A DNA stretch of 64,000 bases from G963665925 sp050596425 (GCF_050596425.1 NZ_CP192292.1:1798001-1862000), one strand, 5' to 3'. Shown: positions 54,184 to 63,867, numbered from the stretch's first letter. A program made the numbers and translations. Notes: generated from the sequence alone by a model not told the origin.

Positions 54184-54402
54184 GAGCCTGGGATGACCGT
54201 TGCCTAGTAAAATTCAACCACTGGTTTTAAATAGGGAGCATACATTCTGTAGTGGATGTCAGGCCTTGTACGTATCAGAGGAAGGCAGAAGTTATGGAGA
54301 GTGCACCCACTTAGTGTGGGTGTGGTGCTGAATTTTACCGTGACGGCTTTCTGGGTAATCAGAAAGATAAGCCTTCATAGTTTTACTATGAAGGCTTTTT
54401 TT
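54184..54402 (+). ncRNA. Structured noncoding RNA candidate (~215 nt)
   Basis: TATAAT at 54172-54177 precedes a region with no gene but strong complementarity. CCGT (54197) pairs with ACGG (54343); GTAAAATTCA-ACCAC (54207-54221) pairs with GTGGT-GC-TGAATTTTAC (54322-54338). Enclosed hairpins are ACAT/ATGT (54242, 54256), GCCTT/AAGGC (54263, 54282) and a perfect ACCCAC/GTGGGT (54305, 54316). A CTTTCT/AGAAAG stem (about 54347-54366) and an intrinsic terminator AGCCTTCATAG/CTATGAAGGCT with eight T end it at 54402. The next gene starts 190 bp later, so a free RNA is more likely than a riboswitch. 6S RNA is one possibility that I cannot confirm. Confidence 0.6.
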
Positions 54403-54593
54403 CATATCTTTTTTCATATCTTGATTTCTTTATATTTTCATACATATTGGACTTTTATATACAACCAGAGCACGGGAGATTCTTTATTTCCAGTCTGGTG
54501 ATTTGATGCATAGTTTTGATATAGGGAATAAGAGGTCGTGAATAGATGATGTTTTGTAAGCAAATTAGATAAAATAAACCAGCGAGGTGACGT

Positions 54594-56042
54594 ATGAATC
54601 CCTACCAAACGATCGAACTGGACAGAGATAAAAAAGAACACCTGTATTTACAGCTTTTTAAAGCGCTGGAGGTTATGATTGCAAGTGGACGACTACGTCC
54701 GCATACAAAATTACCGCCCATTCGAAAACTGGCTGAACTCTTAGATGTTAACAATGTAACCATAGTCAATGCCTACAAACTCCTAGAGGAGGGGGGGCTT
54801 GTCTATAAAAAAGTTGGATCTGGCACGTTTGTGACACCAAAGGAAGAAGAAATTGAAGACCTGAATGACAAGCTGAAGCAGGCGGCTGAAATGAGTTTTG
54901 CCCAGTCGTCTCCGACAGCGGATTTGTTTCCTGTGGCAGATTTTAAAATGGTTTTGAATGAGGTTCTTGACAGGGACAAGGGCAAAGCCTTTGGCTATCA
55001 GGCCTCATGGGGTTTTTCACCCCTGCGTGAATCCGTGGTTGACTATTTAAAAGATTCGAAAATATATGTAGACCCTGATGTCATTCAAGTTATTTCTGGT
55101 GCCCAGCAGGGCATAGACATCGTTTCTAAGGCCATACTTAATTATGGGGACTATGTTCTTGTGGAAGCGCCATCTTACACAGGTGCCATAGCAGCATTTA
55201 AAATGAAAGGCGCCAATATAATTGAAGTGCCCATGACTCAGGATGGAATTCACTTAGAAGCCTTTAAAGAAGCGGTGAAAAAATATAAACCTAAACTCTT
55301 CTACACCATGCCAAATCTCCATAATCCAACGGGTTATACCTATTCACAGGAGAAAAAAGAAGCTGTGCTTGAGGTGGCTTCTGAAAATCGAATGTGGGTA
55401 CTTGAAGATGATTATGCCAGTGACTTATTCTTCTATGAGGAAGAAGAAGCCGAAGGCAAGTCCTTAAAGAGCATGGATCGGTTTGATCGTGTTATATACA
55501 TTAAAAGTTTTTCGAAAATTTATATGCCAGGCCTAAGACTGGGATTTATGGCTGCACCGAAAAGACTGGGCCAAGAACTTGTGGTTGCAAAGCACATTAC
55601 CGATATTTCCACATCTGGGCTCATTCAAAGAGCCTTTGACTTGTACCTACGCCGCGGGCTTTGGAAAAAGCAAATAGAGTCCATGCGTGATATTTTCAAG
55701 AAGAGGTATGACACAGCAGTAGAGGCCATTAATGCCTACATGCCTGCAGACTGTTCCTACCATCAGCCTGAAGGTGGACTTAATTTTTGGATAGAGATGC
55801 CAGCGTATTTAAATGCAGACAGCTTTGCCCAGTTTGCACTGAGTCAAGGCATAGAAATTATTCCAGGCAGTGCCTTCTATTTTGCACAGGGAAAGAGCAA
55901 TTGTTTTAGAATAAGTGTGGCAGGGGTTTATCTAGAAAATATCGATAACTGGATTATGAAACTTATGCAGGTTCTTGATGCCTATATAGTTTCCCACAGT
56001 GATAGAGATGGAAGGGGCAATGAGTTTCTTCCTGTCTTATAA
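54594..56042 (+). CDS. MocR/PdxR-type GntR regulator with aminotransferase domain
   Basis: 482 residues. GntR winged helix (about 15-80: LPPIRKLAELLDVNNVTIVNAY, GGLVYKKVGSGTFV), linker, and a fold-type I aminotransferase domain (about 110-465) with the PLP lysine in IKSFSKIYMPGLRLGF and TMPNLHNPTGYTY. MocR proteins sense PLP or amino compounds and control vitamin B6 or amino-acid genes. No pdxST is adjacent, so the target is unknown. The short spacer to the RNA candidate upstream holds nothing else. GCGAGGTGA before ATG. Confidence 0.9.
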   Translation: MNPYQTIELDRDKKEHLYLQLFKALEVMIASGRLRPHTKLPPIRKLAELLDVNNVTIVNAYKLLEEGGLVYKKVGSGTFVTPKEEEIEDLNDKLKQAAEMSFAQSSPTADLFPVADFKMVLNEVLDRDKGKAFGYQASWGFSPLRESVVDYLKDSKIYVDPDVIQVISGAQQGIDIVSKAILNYGDYVLVEAPSYTGAIAAFKMKGANIIEVPMTQDGIHLEAFKEAVKKYKPKLFYTMPNLHNPTGYTYSQEKKEAVLEVASENRMWVLEDDYASDLFFYEEEEAEGKSLKSMDRFDRVIYIKSFSKIYMPGLRLGFMAAPKRLGQELVVAKHITDISTSGLIQRAFDLYLRRGLWKKQIESMRDIFKKRYDTAVEAINAYMPADCSYHQPEGGLNFWIEMPAYLNADSFAQFALSQGIEIIPGSAFYFAQGKSNCFRISVAGVYLENIDNWIMKLMQVLDAYIVSHSDRDGRGNEFLPVL

Positions 56043-56073
56043 GGATCAATTTCATTTGATTTTGAGCAAATAG

Positions 56074-56110
56074 AAAGTGTATGTCGACAAATGTCTGACA
56101 TACACTTTAT
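56074..56110 (+). terminator. Terminator after the MocR gene
   Basis: AAAGTGTATGTC (56074-56085) pairs with GACATACACTTT (56097-56108), then ATTTATT. Confidence 0.85.
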
Positions 56111-56119
56111 TTATTCTGA

Positions 56120-56213
56120 GTGACTTGCAAAATATCATTTAAGCACCCCGGTCGTACAAGTACCCGGTCGTAGCCTATATAGATATTTAAAAATCAAAAA
56201 CTTTATAAGAAAA
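56120..56213 (+). repeat. Palindromic dispersed repeat, degraded copy E
   Basis: Left end GTGACTTGCAAAATATCATT shares 18 bp exactly with the type 1 end of copy D. CCCGGTCGTA occurs twice inside, and the centre TTTAAAAATCAAAAACTTTATA resembles the centre of copies A and D. No clear type 2 end; the right arm fades before the bactofilin stop codon. Confidence 0.65.
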
Positions 56214-56228
56214 CTTGCCTGCCTTTGA

Positions 56229-56777
56229 CTAAGCAGATTTTTGATTGTTGTTTTTATGATTGTTTTGGTTTCTATTTTGATTGTTTTTATTATTATTATT
56301 GTTGTTATTATTGTTTGACGATTCACTCTGATTCTTGTTCGGAGCAGTGCTGTTTTTAGAAGCATCAGATGGCGTGTTCTTACGATTGCCCTTATCGTCT
56401 TTTGTATTACGACGTGCAGGTAGATTGGATGTGTTAATGTTACACTGACCTTCAAAAGCCCCACCTTCATCAATGACAAAACTCATGACTTCAATATCAC
56501 CACGAAGAACACCAGAAGCGTGGATTTTAAGAAGGCCATCAGAGTGAATATTGCCTTCAACCGCACCGGAAAGTTCTATGTTAGATGCAGAAATATTGCC
56601 ATGAACATCAGCTTCAGGCCCGATGATAACATCACCTTCAGCCTCGATATCGCCATTAATATGACCATCAATTCTCACTGATCCACCACTTTTAATATCG
56701 CCTTCCATAGAAGAAGACTGGCCGATAATCATGTCAAAATCAATTGCCGGAGCCCCTTTTTGAAACATTTGCTTCAT
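56229..56777 (-). CDS. Bactofilin with poly-asparagine tail
   Basis: 182 residues. Bactofilin beta-helix (about 15-110) with repeating G-D-I/V turns (GSVRIDGHINGDIEAEGDVIIG, VEGNIHSDG). The last ~65 residues are Lys/Asn/Gln-rich with a run of nine Asn, encoded by a (AAT/AAC)n tract prone to length change. Bactofilins polymerise without nucleotide and organise cell-wall enzymes. It follows the M23 peptidase gene by 12 bp, a common pairing. AGGGGGA start. Confidence 0.92.
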   Translation of the reverse strand: MKQMFQKGAPAIDFDMIIGQSSSMEGDIKSGGSVRIDGHINGDIEAEGDVIIGPEADVHGNISASNIELSGAVEGNIHSDGLLKIHASGVLRGDIEVMSFVIDEGGAFEGQCNINTSNLPARRNTKDDKGNRKNTPSDASKNSTAPNKNQSESSNNNNNNNNNKNNQNRNQNNHKNNNQKSA

Positions 56778-56789
56778 CCTATATCCCCC

Positions 56790-57806
56790 TTAATTTATAA
56801 GACCTGCCGGATCAATTTGTTTGCCTTCGAAATGAATCTCAAAATGCACATGTGGTCCGGTACTCTTTCCAGTGTTACCAACTTGTCCAATAAGTTGACC
56901 TTTCTCAACATGATCTCCAACTTGAACCAAGTTTTTGTTGTTGTGGGCATAGACTGTTTTATAGCCATAACCATGAGACACAACAATAGTTTTACCATAA
57001 CTGCCATTGTAACCGGAGTAGGTCACAACGCCTGAACCAGCGGCAACGATATCGCTTCCGCGTGTGTTTGCAATATCCAGACCCTTATGCATGCTTCTAC
57101 GACCTGTAACTGGATCGCGTCTTAGGCCAAAACCTGAAGTGATATGTCCATTTACTGGTTTTAAGTCGGGTTTGCAATCAAGAAAGTCAAGGGTGTTCTC
57201 AACTTCTTCAATCACAGAAGTGTACTCATCGATTTGTTGATCCATGAGAAGTGATATTTCATCATCTTCAATGAGAGCCAGAAGTTCGTCAAGCTCATCG
57301 TTGTTTTCCATGCCAAAACTGAGTTCTGGCCCCACGGCTTCAGGTGGTAATTCTGTTCTGTTAAAGGAACGACTTACAGGTATTGAAACATTGACATCGT
57401 GTTCCTCATTGAGTTTGGCAATGAGAGTAATGGCTTGTGTTTCAAGACTTTCAAGTTCACTTAGACGTTCTTCGTAAATAGCTGCGACTTTTTGAGCCTG
57501 TTCTTTCATGTTTTCGTTAAGTTCTGTTTGGGAAGAGTATAAGTCTTCTAGTCGAGTGATACGATCTGTTTGATCGGTCATCTCTGCAGACAGCTGCCCG
57601 TTTTCTGTCGAGAGTTTCCTATTGTTGATAAAGTAATAAACGAGAGCGGTGTTCACTGTGATTGTCGACACAATTACAAGGGCAAGTGCCCCTTGAATTA
57701 TGTAACGCGGGAGTCTAAGTCTTTTCACTTGACTGTCTGCCCGTGGTACAACCACAAAGGTGATATCTTCCCGAAGTTTCTCTTTAAGACCCTTCAAACG
57801 TTTCAT
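56790..57806 (-). CDS. M23-family murein peptidase with transmembrane helix and coiled coil
   Basis: 338 residues. A cytoplasmic basic N-terminus, one membrane helix (about 36-60), an extracellular coiled coil (60-135), an acidic linker, and a C-terminal LytM/M23 domain. Its zinc ligands are His and Asp in MHKGLD and His in HVHFE, so it should be an active endopeptidase. GEGGGG-type ribosome site GAGGGGG. Operon with bactofilin, suggesting the filament positions this hydrolase for cell shape. Confidence 0.92.
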   Translation of the reverse strand: MKRLKGLKEKLREDITFVVVPRADSQVKRLRLPRYIIQGALALVIVSTITVNTALVYYFINNRKLSTENGQLSAEMTDQTDRITRLEDLYSSQTELNENMKEQAQKVAAIYEERLSELESLETQAITLIAKLNEEHDVNVSIPVSRSFNRTELPPEAVGPELSFGMENNDELDELLALIEDDEISLLMDQQIDEYTSVIEEVENTLDFLDCKPDLKPVNGHITSGFGLRRDPVTGRRSMHKGLDIANTRGSDIVAAGSGVVTYSGYNGSYGKTIVVSHGYGYKTVYAHNNKNLVQVGDHVEKGQLIGQVGNTGKSTGPHVHFEIHFEGKQIDPAGLIN

Positions 57807-58029
57807 ATATCCCCCTCAAAAGTTTACTAATGATATTTTACCAGAACTTTTGAATCCCCGCAATTGTCTAGCTTTCAGCGATTGCGTTGACATTTATACC
57901 CACTTAAACATATTCATAACAGTAAAGTGGAAATCATGTAGGAAAACAAGGAAAATGAGCAGGAAAATCATTAGGAAAACGTTGATATGTATTGTATAAT
58001 GGGGTTAAAGATATTGTAGGAGGTCAACC

Positions 58030-58473
58030 ATGACTGAAAAAGTAAAAATTGATCCAATAATTGTAATTATTGAAGAGAATTTTAGATGGGTTTGTGGAAA
58101 AATTAAAAAGAAGGGTCGAGAAATCCTTTCAGATTTTGAAATCACGCCCCCTCAATTTGAAGCCTTACAACACCTTATTAAAGAGGGCGATCTAACTATA
58201 GGGGAACTAAGCAATAAAATGTATTTGGCATGCAGCACGGTGACAGATCTTCTTGACAGAATGGAAAGAAATAATCTTGTTGTCCGCGTTAAAGATGAAA
58301 AAGATAGACGAATTGTTAGAATTAAAGTTTTAGATAAGGGCCACCAACTTATTGAACAGGTGCTTCACACACGTCAAAAGTATCTATCAGAAGTTCTGGC
58401 TGAATGTGATGATCAAGTTATTGAACACATCCACGAATGTTTTGAAATTTTGAATAACAATATGGAAGTATAA
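58030..58473 (+). CDS. MarR-family transcriptional regulator
   Basis: 147 residues, winged helix MarR fold: PPQFEALQHLIKEGDLTIGELSNKMYLACSTVTDLLDRMERNNLVVRVKDEKDRRIVRI. TAGGAGG site. It is divergent from the M23 gene and 24 bp upstream of the giant sensor gene, with no terminator between, so the two are probably one operon. It may control that operon; the ligand is unknown. Confidence 0.92.
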   Translation: MTEKVKIDPIIVIIEENFRWVCGKIKKKGREILSDFEITPPQFEALQHLIKEGDLTIGELSNKMYLACSTVTDLLDRMERNNLVVRVKDEKDRRIVRIKVLDKGHQLIEQVLHTRQKYLSEVLAECDDQVIEHIHECFEILNNNMEV

Positions 58474-58497
58474 GACTTGTAGTATGGGGGCATGATC

Positions 58498-61400
58498 GTG
58501 AAAATCATCAATAGACGATATCGAATAGTTGATGTCATTGACTCTGATTCAACGGGTGAGTTGTATCATGCAGTGGATTTAATGACTCGAAATCGTGACG
58601 TCAGACTCAAATTATTTACAAAAGAATATTCTAAATCTGATAGAGTTCGAAAATATATTGATGATTTCCTTATGTGGACAACCGTGAATCATCCAAATAT
58701 TTGTGAGTCCTATGCCTTTGAAATGCTAAACAGTGTGGATAATAAACCGGTGGTAAGACACCAATATTTTTACACATCCGAATATTACGAGCAGTCAAGT
58801 CAAGTGGACTATAAGGATCTTACAAGAGATGAAGTCTATACAGCCATATTCGATTTATGTCGGGCGGTCCAGTATCTTCACTTCAGGGGACTCACGTATG
58901 GTTACCTGAACTTTGACAATGTCATGTTTCTGCGTGAAGATGACAGGTTGACAGTGAAGCTTCATGATTTCGCATACCTTTGTCAGTATAAGGACATATC
59001 TGTGTATTCACCAAGACAAATCAACACATTTATGGCGCCGGAATCTATTTGGTATGAGCAGTTTAACAGCTCTGCTGACTTATATTCTTTGGGTGTGCTG
59101 ATCTACTTGATTTATTATCAAGGCTCGGTTGATATTGATGTAATTGACCGACTTGATGAGGTTGTTGGGCAAAATCCATTAACAAACACACTAAAAAAAG
59201 TCACAAGCAATATTGTAGAAAATAGATTTTCAAATATTGACGATTTCATTGCCAAGCTTGCAAACCAATTGCGTTATGATTACGAGTTTACTGACAGCAC
59301 GTCATACAATAGACTCCATCATAATATTGGCCTTGTTGGCAATGAAAAAATTATTGAAAATACACTGCAATATGCTGGTATGAGAACATCAGACCTGAGT
59401 GGGCCAGTTGGCATTCGAATTATGGGTGACCCAGGACTGGGAAAAAGCCGAATACTTTACGAACTAGAGTATTTGCTTAAAATACACGGATTTGATGTTA
59501 TTCGTACCGAGGTGACCAAGCAACAAAGAGACCCTTTTGCGGCTTTTAAGCCAATTCTTAGTCGTATTTTATTCAATGAGAAATTAAGTTGGGAGCTCAT
59601 ACAGAAATACGGACCGGAATTGGTAAAACTATTTCCTGAACTCAAGAATCGGTGGGATGTTCAACCCACACCCGTTTTAAATGATGAACATGAATATTTG
59701 AAGATGGCCAATAGGATTTTCAATTTCTTAAGTGACTTTGGAACAGATCGGCCATTTATATTATTAATTGATAATGCAGAGCGTTTAAGCAAGTATGAAC
59801 ACACAATTATTGATTTTTTGACTTCTGTTCAAAAAGATATTCCTATACTCATAATATGCTCACATGCCCCGGCCAGTCAGGAAGACTGGTTTACAAACGA
59901 AAGCATTGTAAAATTTCAGTTGAATGCTTTCAACTTTGAAGAAGGGGCCGAGTTCATAAGAAGAATGCTTGGGGTTAAAAAGAGTCCCATTGAGTTTAGC
60001 GCCCTCCTGATAAAGACTTTTGAGGGCAACGCAAGAAGAATTGAAGAAATGATTCGTATTCTATTTGTTGATAATCGAATATATGTGGATGAAAATCGAA
60101 AATGGAAGTTTGATCTACCACGTGACATACAACTTCTTGAGGCTTCAACGACATCGGAACAGTGGGTCTCAACTTCATTAAAAGGATTAAGTGATGAAGA
60201 GAGAAAGGTCTTAGAAGCTGTTTCCATATTCAACGAGCCAGTGGGAACGGTTATTCTTGACAAAGTATTTGACGCTTTTAATATTGTGTCAATTGGCAAG
60301 GTTTTAAATGACATGGTCGACAAGGGCATACTCATTCAAAAACTTGGCGATTGGGGATATTCATATGATTTTTCTGGTCGAGTCATGCGGTCTCACATAC
60401 TGAGTCGTATTGAACCAGAAAGAAGGGTTAAGTACCATAGTGTGGCTGCTGAAATTTTAGAGGATTTCTATAAGGACTTAGGACGGCATTTATCCGATCA
60501 ATTAATCTATCATTTAATTGAAAGTCAGCAGCTTGGAAGAGCCGTGAAATACTGTGTCCTTGCAGCTGAGGAAATGACACGTCTTAACATCTATACCCAG
60601 GCCATTGAATTCTATGAGAAAGCCCTTGTTTTAATTGACAAGTATGACCCAGAAATTGATGCCGCTAGACTTTTAAACAAAACAGGAAGACTGTATAGAC
60701 TAATTGGTAGGACAAGAGAAGCTGAGGATATATTTCAAAAAGCTTTAGAGATTTCAAAGGTCATGCAGAATGACGTGTCATGTATTGATGCAAGCATTCA
60801 TCTAGCAGACGTGGAAGTCCTTAGGGGAGAACTGGAAAAGCCCTATAAGATTCTCGAAAATGTTCTTGCTGAGTCAGAAAGAATAAATTATTTAGAAGGT
60901 CAGTTGGGGGCTGTGAAATACCTGCTCAAGCTATGGGTAAGGATGGGTGAAGACTTAAAAATCACTGAGGAGCTTCCAAAGTATATTGACTTATCTATAG
61001 AGAATAAAATGCACCATTATACAGGCTATTTCTTTAATGAATACGGGACCTATAAATCTCGTAATGGAAAGCTCGAAGAAGCGGAAGGCTATTTCAAAAT
61101 CGCTCTTGAAAATTTCAGAAGCGATGGGGACCGTTTTGAAGAAGCCAAGGCCTACAACAATATGAGGGTCCTTTATGGTGAAGGATTTGGAAGTGTTGAT
61201 GTAAGTCGTCAGTACTTTCTCAAAGCCCTTTCCATAACAAATGACTTAAATATTTTGGCACAGCGACCAATCTATTTACACAATATTGGTCAAAGTTATT
61301 TAAGGGAAGATCGCTTTGAAGAAGCTCTAACTTATCTAAACAAGGCCCTGCGCGCAGCAGAAGAAATTGACAGTCGAATTGACATGCACCTGGCCCTGCC

Positions 61401-63867
61401 CCTATTATGTGAGACTTATATAAAGATGAACAGCTATGAACGGGCTTTTGGAATCCTTAAGAAGATGGATTCTGAGCTGCCGAGTTCATCGTTGAGTTTA
61501 AGCAAGAAGGATGTTTCTAAAGACCTATACGACTATTACATGGTCAGTGTATATTTTAATCTTCAAATCAAGAATTATGAAAAGGCAGAGCGAATTCTAA
61601 ACACTTGCGCAGAAATGTCTGAGTGCGATGATAAGGCCAAGCATATGGAAGTGAGCGCACTGAGGTATAGAATTCAGTGGTATAAGGACAATTTTCTTAA
61701 ATTGAACAAGTCCATTGATATGCAGTGGTTTGAAGATATGGTTGAAAAGGTAGACAGCTACCAAACGGCCCATGTTTTAAGGCATATGCTTCTCGGATTA
61801 TCACTGGAGCTTTCAAATAGCAAAAAGTACATCCAGGTAAAGATGCTTCTAGCACTTGATCAAACACTAATACCGCAGTTTGATTCTGAAGTTCTTAAAT
61901 GGAAGAGAAAGATTCTCCAGGCCATTCTTGGGGAAAACCGTATTCAAGCTATATATGATCTGCTTCATGATAAAAACTTAAAAATGAACAAGGAGTGGAA
62001 GTGGTTTACCTATAAATTGTTGGCTGATGAGTATTTCTATGAAGGCGATGCCTATTTGGCCTTAACAAACTACCTCATGTCCCTTGATATTATTAAATCC
62101 TTGACCTTTAGTATTCCAGAAGGTCAAAGGGAAAATTATTTGTTGTATGATGAATCAAAAATTGAGTTGAAATCAAAGATCAATGCCATAAGAAGAAAAA
62201 TAGATGGACGTAGATCTTCTGATGAAAAACTGTTGATGCATGAACTGGAAACATTGTCAGTTGAAGATTATTTTGACTTGTCAGCCATACAAGGTCTCTA
62301 CTATAATGATGTCTTCCTTGAAAAAATTCATGCTATATACAGTGAAAAGTATAGTATGAATCTTTCGACCCTAGATGACCTTATTTATCAGCTTAAAAGA
62401 GACGAAAGGCAAAGCATTCGCTATACCCTCATTCACTGTATCCAGACAGCTATAGCTGATAACGGTTGCGTGTATATCACAGACTCCAATTCAAAAATTG
62501 TTGAAGTGGTGACCAGTGATGAAAACTATATAGCCCCTGATATTAAACGTTTGATCTCTCAATTGGGACCAGACCGAGAGGGCATATTAATCAATAGTTT
62601 TGAAGGCAATGGATTGAGCTACCTGCTCAGTGAGCAGCAAAAGGCCATCATCCTTATACCTGTCATCGCCCATGACAACGACACATCAAAACGTCGACGC
62701 ATTGATGATTACGAGGATGAGACCCTGCAAGGTTATTTGTACTTGGAGTCCAATCAAGTTTTCAATAGATTCAGCCCTGTGATCTTCAAGAAGCTCAAAC
62801 GACTCACCAGCATGCTGAGTCTAATGATTGACAACCTCAATATTAAGAAGTTGTCTTCCGTGGATGAGCTGACAGGGGTTTACTTGAGAAAGTATATTGA
62901 AGATAAGTTTTCTGCTCAGTTGATTCACACCCGTCAGTCCAGTGGCAGACTGTCAGTTATTATGTGCGACATAGACAAATTTAAATCTATAAATGACAGG
63001 TATGGTCATAGAAAAGGTGACGAAATTCTTAAATTAATTGGGTATCATCTGAATATGAACTTACGTGAAACAGATCTGGTGGGGCGTTATGGGGGCGAAG
63101 AGTTTATTATTGTCCTACCCAACACCGGGGATGAAGAGGCCTATGTTGTATCAGAAAAAATAAGAAAAGCCATCGAAGGGTCAACCCCATTAAACGATGA
63201 TGAACCCGTTACCTTAAGTTTGGGTGTGGCAACATATCCCGATCATGGTTTAACCGAGGAAGAACTTATTGAAAAAGCGGATCAGGCCCTTTACCATTCA
63301 AAAAACGCTGGAAGAAACAAGACCACCCTGTGGAATGCCCATATTGGTGAAGAAAGATCAAGATTTGATAAACTTGCCGGTATTTTAACAGGCAACATCT
63401 CCAATGATACCAGAAATATTCAAGCCATGGTGGACGTTTTAGAACTGTTGAGATCACCTTCATCAAAAGATGATAAAATATTCAGCGTGCTCACCACTCT
63501 CATAGACATAACCCAGGCCACTAATGGCGCTATTTTAGAAATAGAGAATGGGGAAGTTCGCCATGTTTATGCCAGAGAAAAAGGATATGATGACTGGCAA
63601 GCTATGGAGCTGGATATGGATCTTATAAGCAGATACATGGACAGAGATGCGGGCGACTATTTCATCAACTGGAGTAAGGTTGCTGAACTAAACAGCTTAG
63701 GTGGAAAACCAAACTGGAAGTCAATAATAATTATGCCACTGCGTGAAAATCAGAAGACCAAGGGAATGATTCTGTTAAGTGTTCCAATTTCTATAAAGGA
63801 ATTCGATTTTAGTGCATTTAATTTTGTGGATTCCATAAGTGGTGTCGTGATGAAAATAATTGGTTAG
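58498..63867 (+). CDS. Giant pseudokinase-ATPase-TPR-GAF-GGDEF-GAF signalling protein
   Basis: 1789 residues, soluble. Order of domains: protein-kinase-like fold (about 5-265); STAND/AAA-type ATPase (about 280-600, P-loop GDPGLGKS near 310, Walker B FILLIDNAE near 420); tetratricopeptide-type helical repeats (about 680-1215); GAF-like domain (about 1300-1455); GGDEF domain (1456-1615) with GRYGGEEF and an I-site RETD five residues upstream; and a C-terminal GAF-like domain (about 1645-1788). In the kinase part the HRD loop reads YGYLNFDN, lacking the catalytic Asp and Lys, while DFA replaces DFG, so it is probably a pseudokinase. The GGDEF part should make c-di-GMP. Start GTG 58498, seven bases after GGGGG. 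Confidence 0.88.
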   Translation: MKIINRRYRIVDVIDSDSTGELYHAVDLMTRNRDVRLKLFTKEYSKSDRVRKYIDDFLMWTTVNHPNICESYAFEMLNSVDNKPVVRHQYFYTSEYYEQSSQVDYKDLTRDEVYTAIFDLCRAVQYLHFRGLTYGYLNFDNVMFLREDDRLTVKLHDFAYLCQYKDISVYSPRQINTFMAPESIWYEQFNSSADLYSLGVLIYLIYYQGSVDIDVIDRLDEVVGQNPLTNTLKKVTSNIVENRFSNIDDFIAKLANQLRYDYEFTDSTSYNRLHHNIGLVGNEKIIENTLQYAGMRTSDLSGPVGIRIMGDPGLGKSRILYELEYLLKIHGFDVIRTEVTKQQRDPFAAFKPILSRILFNEKLSWELIQKYGPELVKLFPELKNRWDVQPTPVLNDEHEYLKMANRIFNFLSDFGTDRPFILLIDNAERLSKYEHTIIDFLTSVQKDIPILIICSHAPASQEDWFTNESIVKFQLNAFNFEEGAEFIRRMLGVKKSPIEFSALLIKTFEGNARRIEEMIRILFVDNRIYVDENRKWKFDLPRDIQLLEASTTSEQWVSTSLKGLSDEERKVLEAVSIFNEPVGTVILDKVFDAFNIVSIGKVLNDMVDKGILIQKLGDWGYSYDFSGRVMRSHILSRIEPERRVKYHSVAAEILEDFYKDLGRHLSDQLIYHLIESQQLGRAVKYCVLAAEEMTRLNIYTQAIEFYEKALVLIDKYDPEIDAARLLNKTGRLYRLIGRTREAEDIFQKALEISKVMQNDVSCIDASIHLADVEVLRGELEKPYKILENVLAESERINYLEGQLGAVKYLLKLWVRMGEDLKITEELPKYIDLSIENKMHHYTGYFFNEYGTYKSRNGKLEEAEGYFKIALENFRSDGDRFEEAKAYNNMRVLYGEGFGSVDVSRQYFLKALSITNDLNILAQRPIYLHNIGQSYLREDRFEEALTYLNKALRAAEEIDSRIDMHLALPLLCETYIKMNSYERAFGILKKMDSELPSSSLSLSKKDVSKDLYDYYMVSVYFNLQIKNYEKAERILNTCAEMSECDDKAKHMEVSALRYRIQWYKDNFLKLNKSIDMQWFEDMVEKVDSYQTAHVLRHMLLGLSLELSNSKKYIQVKMLLALDQTLIPQFDSEVLKWKRKILQAILGENRIQAIYDLLHDKNLKMNKEWKWFTYKLLADEYFYEGDAYLALTNYLMSLDIIKSLTFSIPEGQRENYLLYDESKIELKSKINAIRRKIDGRRSSDEKLLMHELETLSVEDYFDLSAIQGLYYNDVFLEKIHAIYSEKYSMNLSTLDDLIYQLKRDERQSIRYTLIHCIQTAIADNGCVYITDSNSKIVEVVTSDENYIAPDIKRLISQLGPDREGILINSFEGNGLSYLLSEQQKAIILIPVIAHDNDTSKRRRIDDYEDETLQGYLYLESNQVFNRFSPVIFKKLKRLTSMLSLMIDNLNIKKLSSVDELTGVYLRKYIEDKFSAQLIHTRQSSGRLSVIMCDIDKFKSINDRYGHRKGDEILKLIGYHLNMNLRETDLVGRYGGEEFIIVLPNTGDEEAYVVSEKIRKAIEGSTPLNDDEPVTLSLGVATYPDHGLTEEELIEKADQALYHSKNAGRNKTTLWNAHIGEERSRFDKLAGILTGNISNDTRNIQAMVDVLELLRSPSSKDDKIFSVLTTLIDITQATNGAILEIENGEVRHVYAREKGYDDWQAMELDMDLISRYMDRDAGDYFINWSKVAELNSLGGKPNWKSIIIMPLRENQKTKGMILLSVPISIKEFDFSAFNFVDSISGVVMKIIG

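Noticed and set aside
54184..54402. Firm assignment of the RNA as 6S, SRP or RNase P
   Set aside because: The SRP GGAA domain and RNase P conserved blocks are absent, and the 6S bubble could not be shown by eye.
54256..54501. Plus-strand frame of 81 codons over the RNA candidate and its terminator
   Set aside because: It reads through the intrinsic terminator and has no ribosome site; structure is better explained as RNA.
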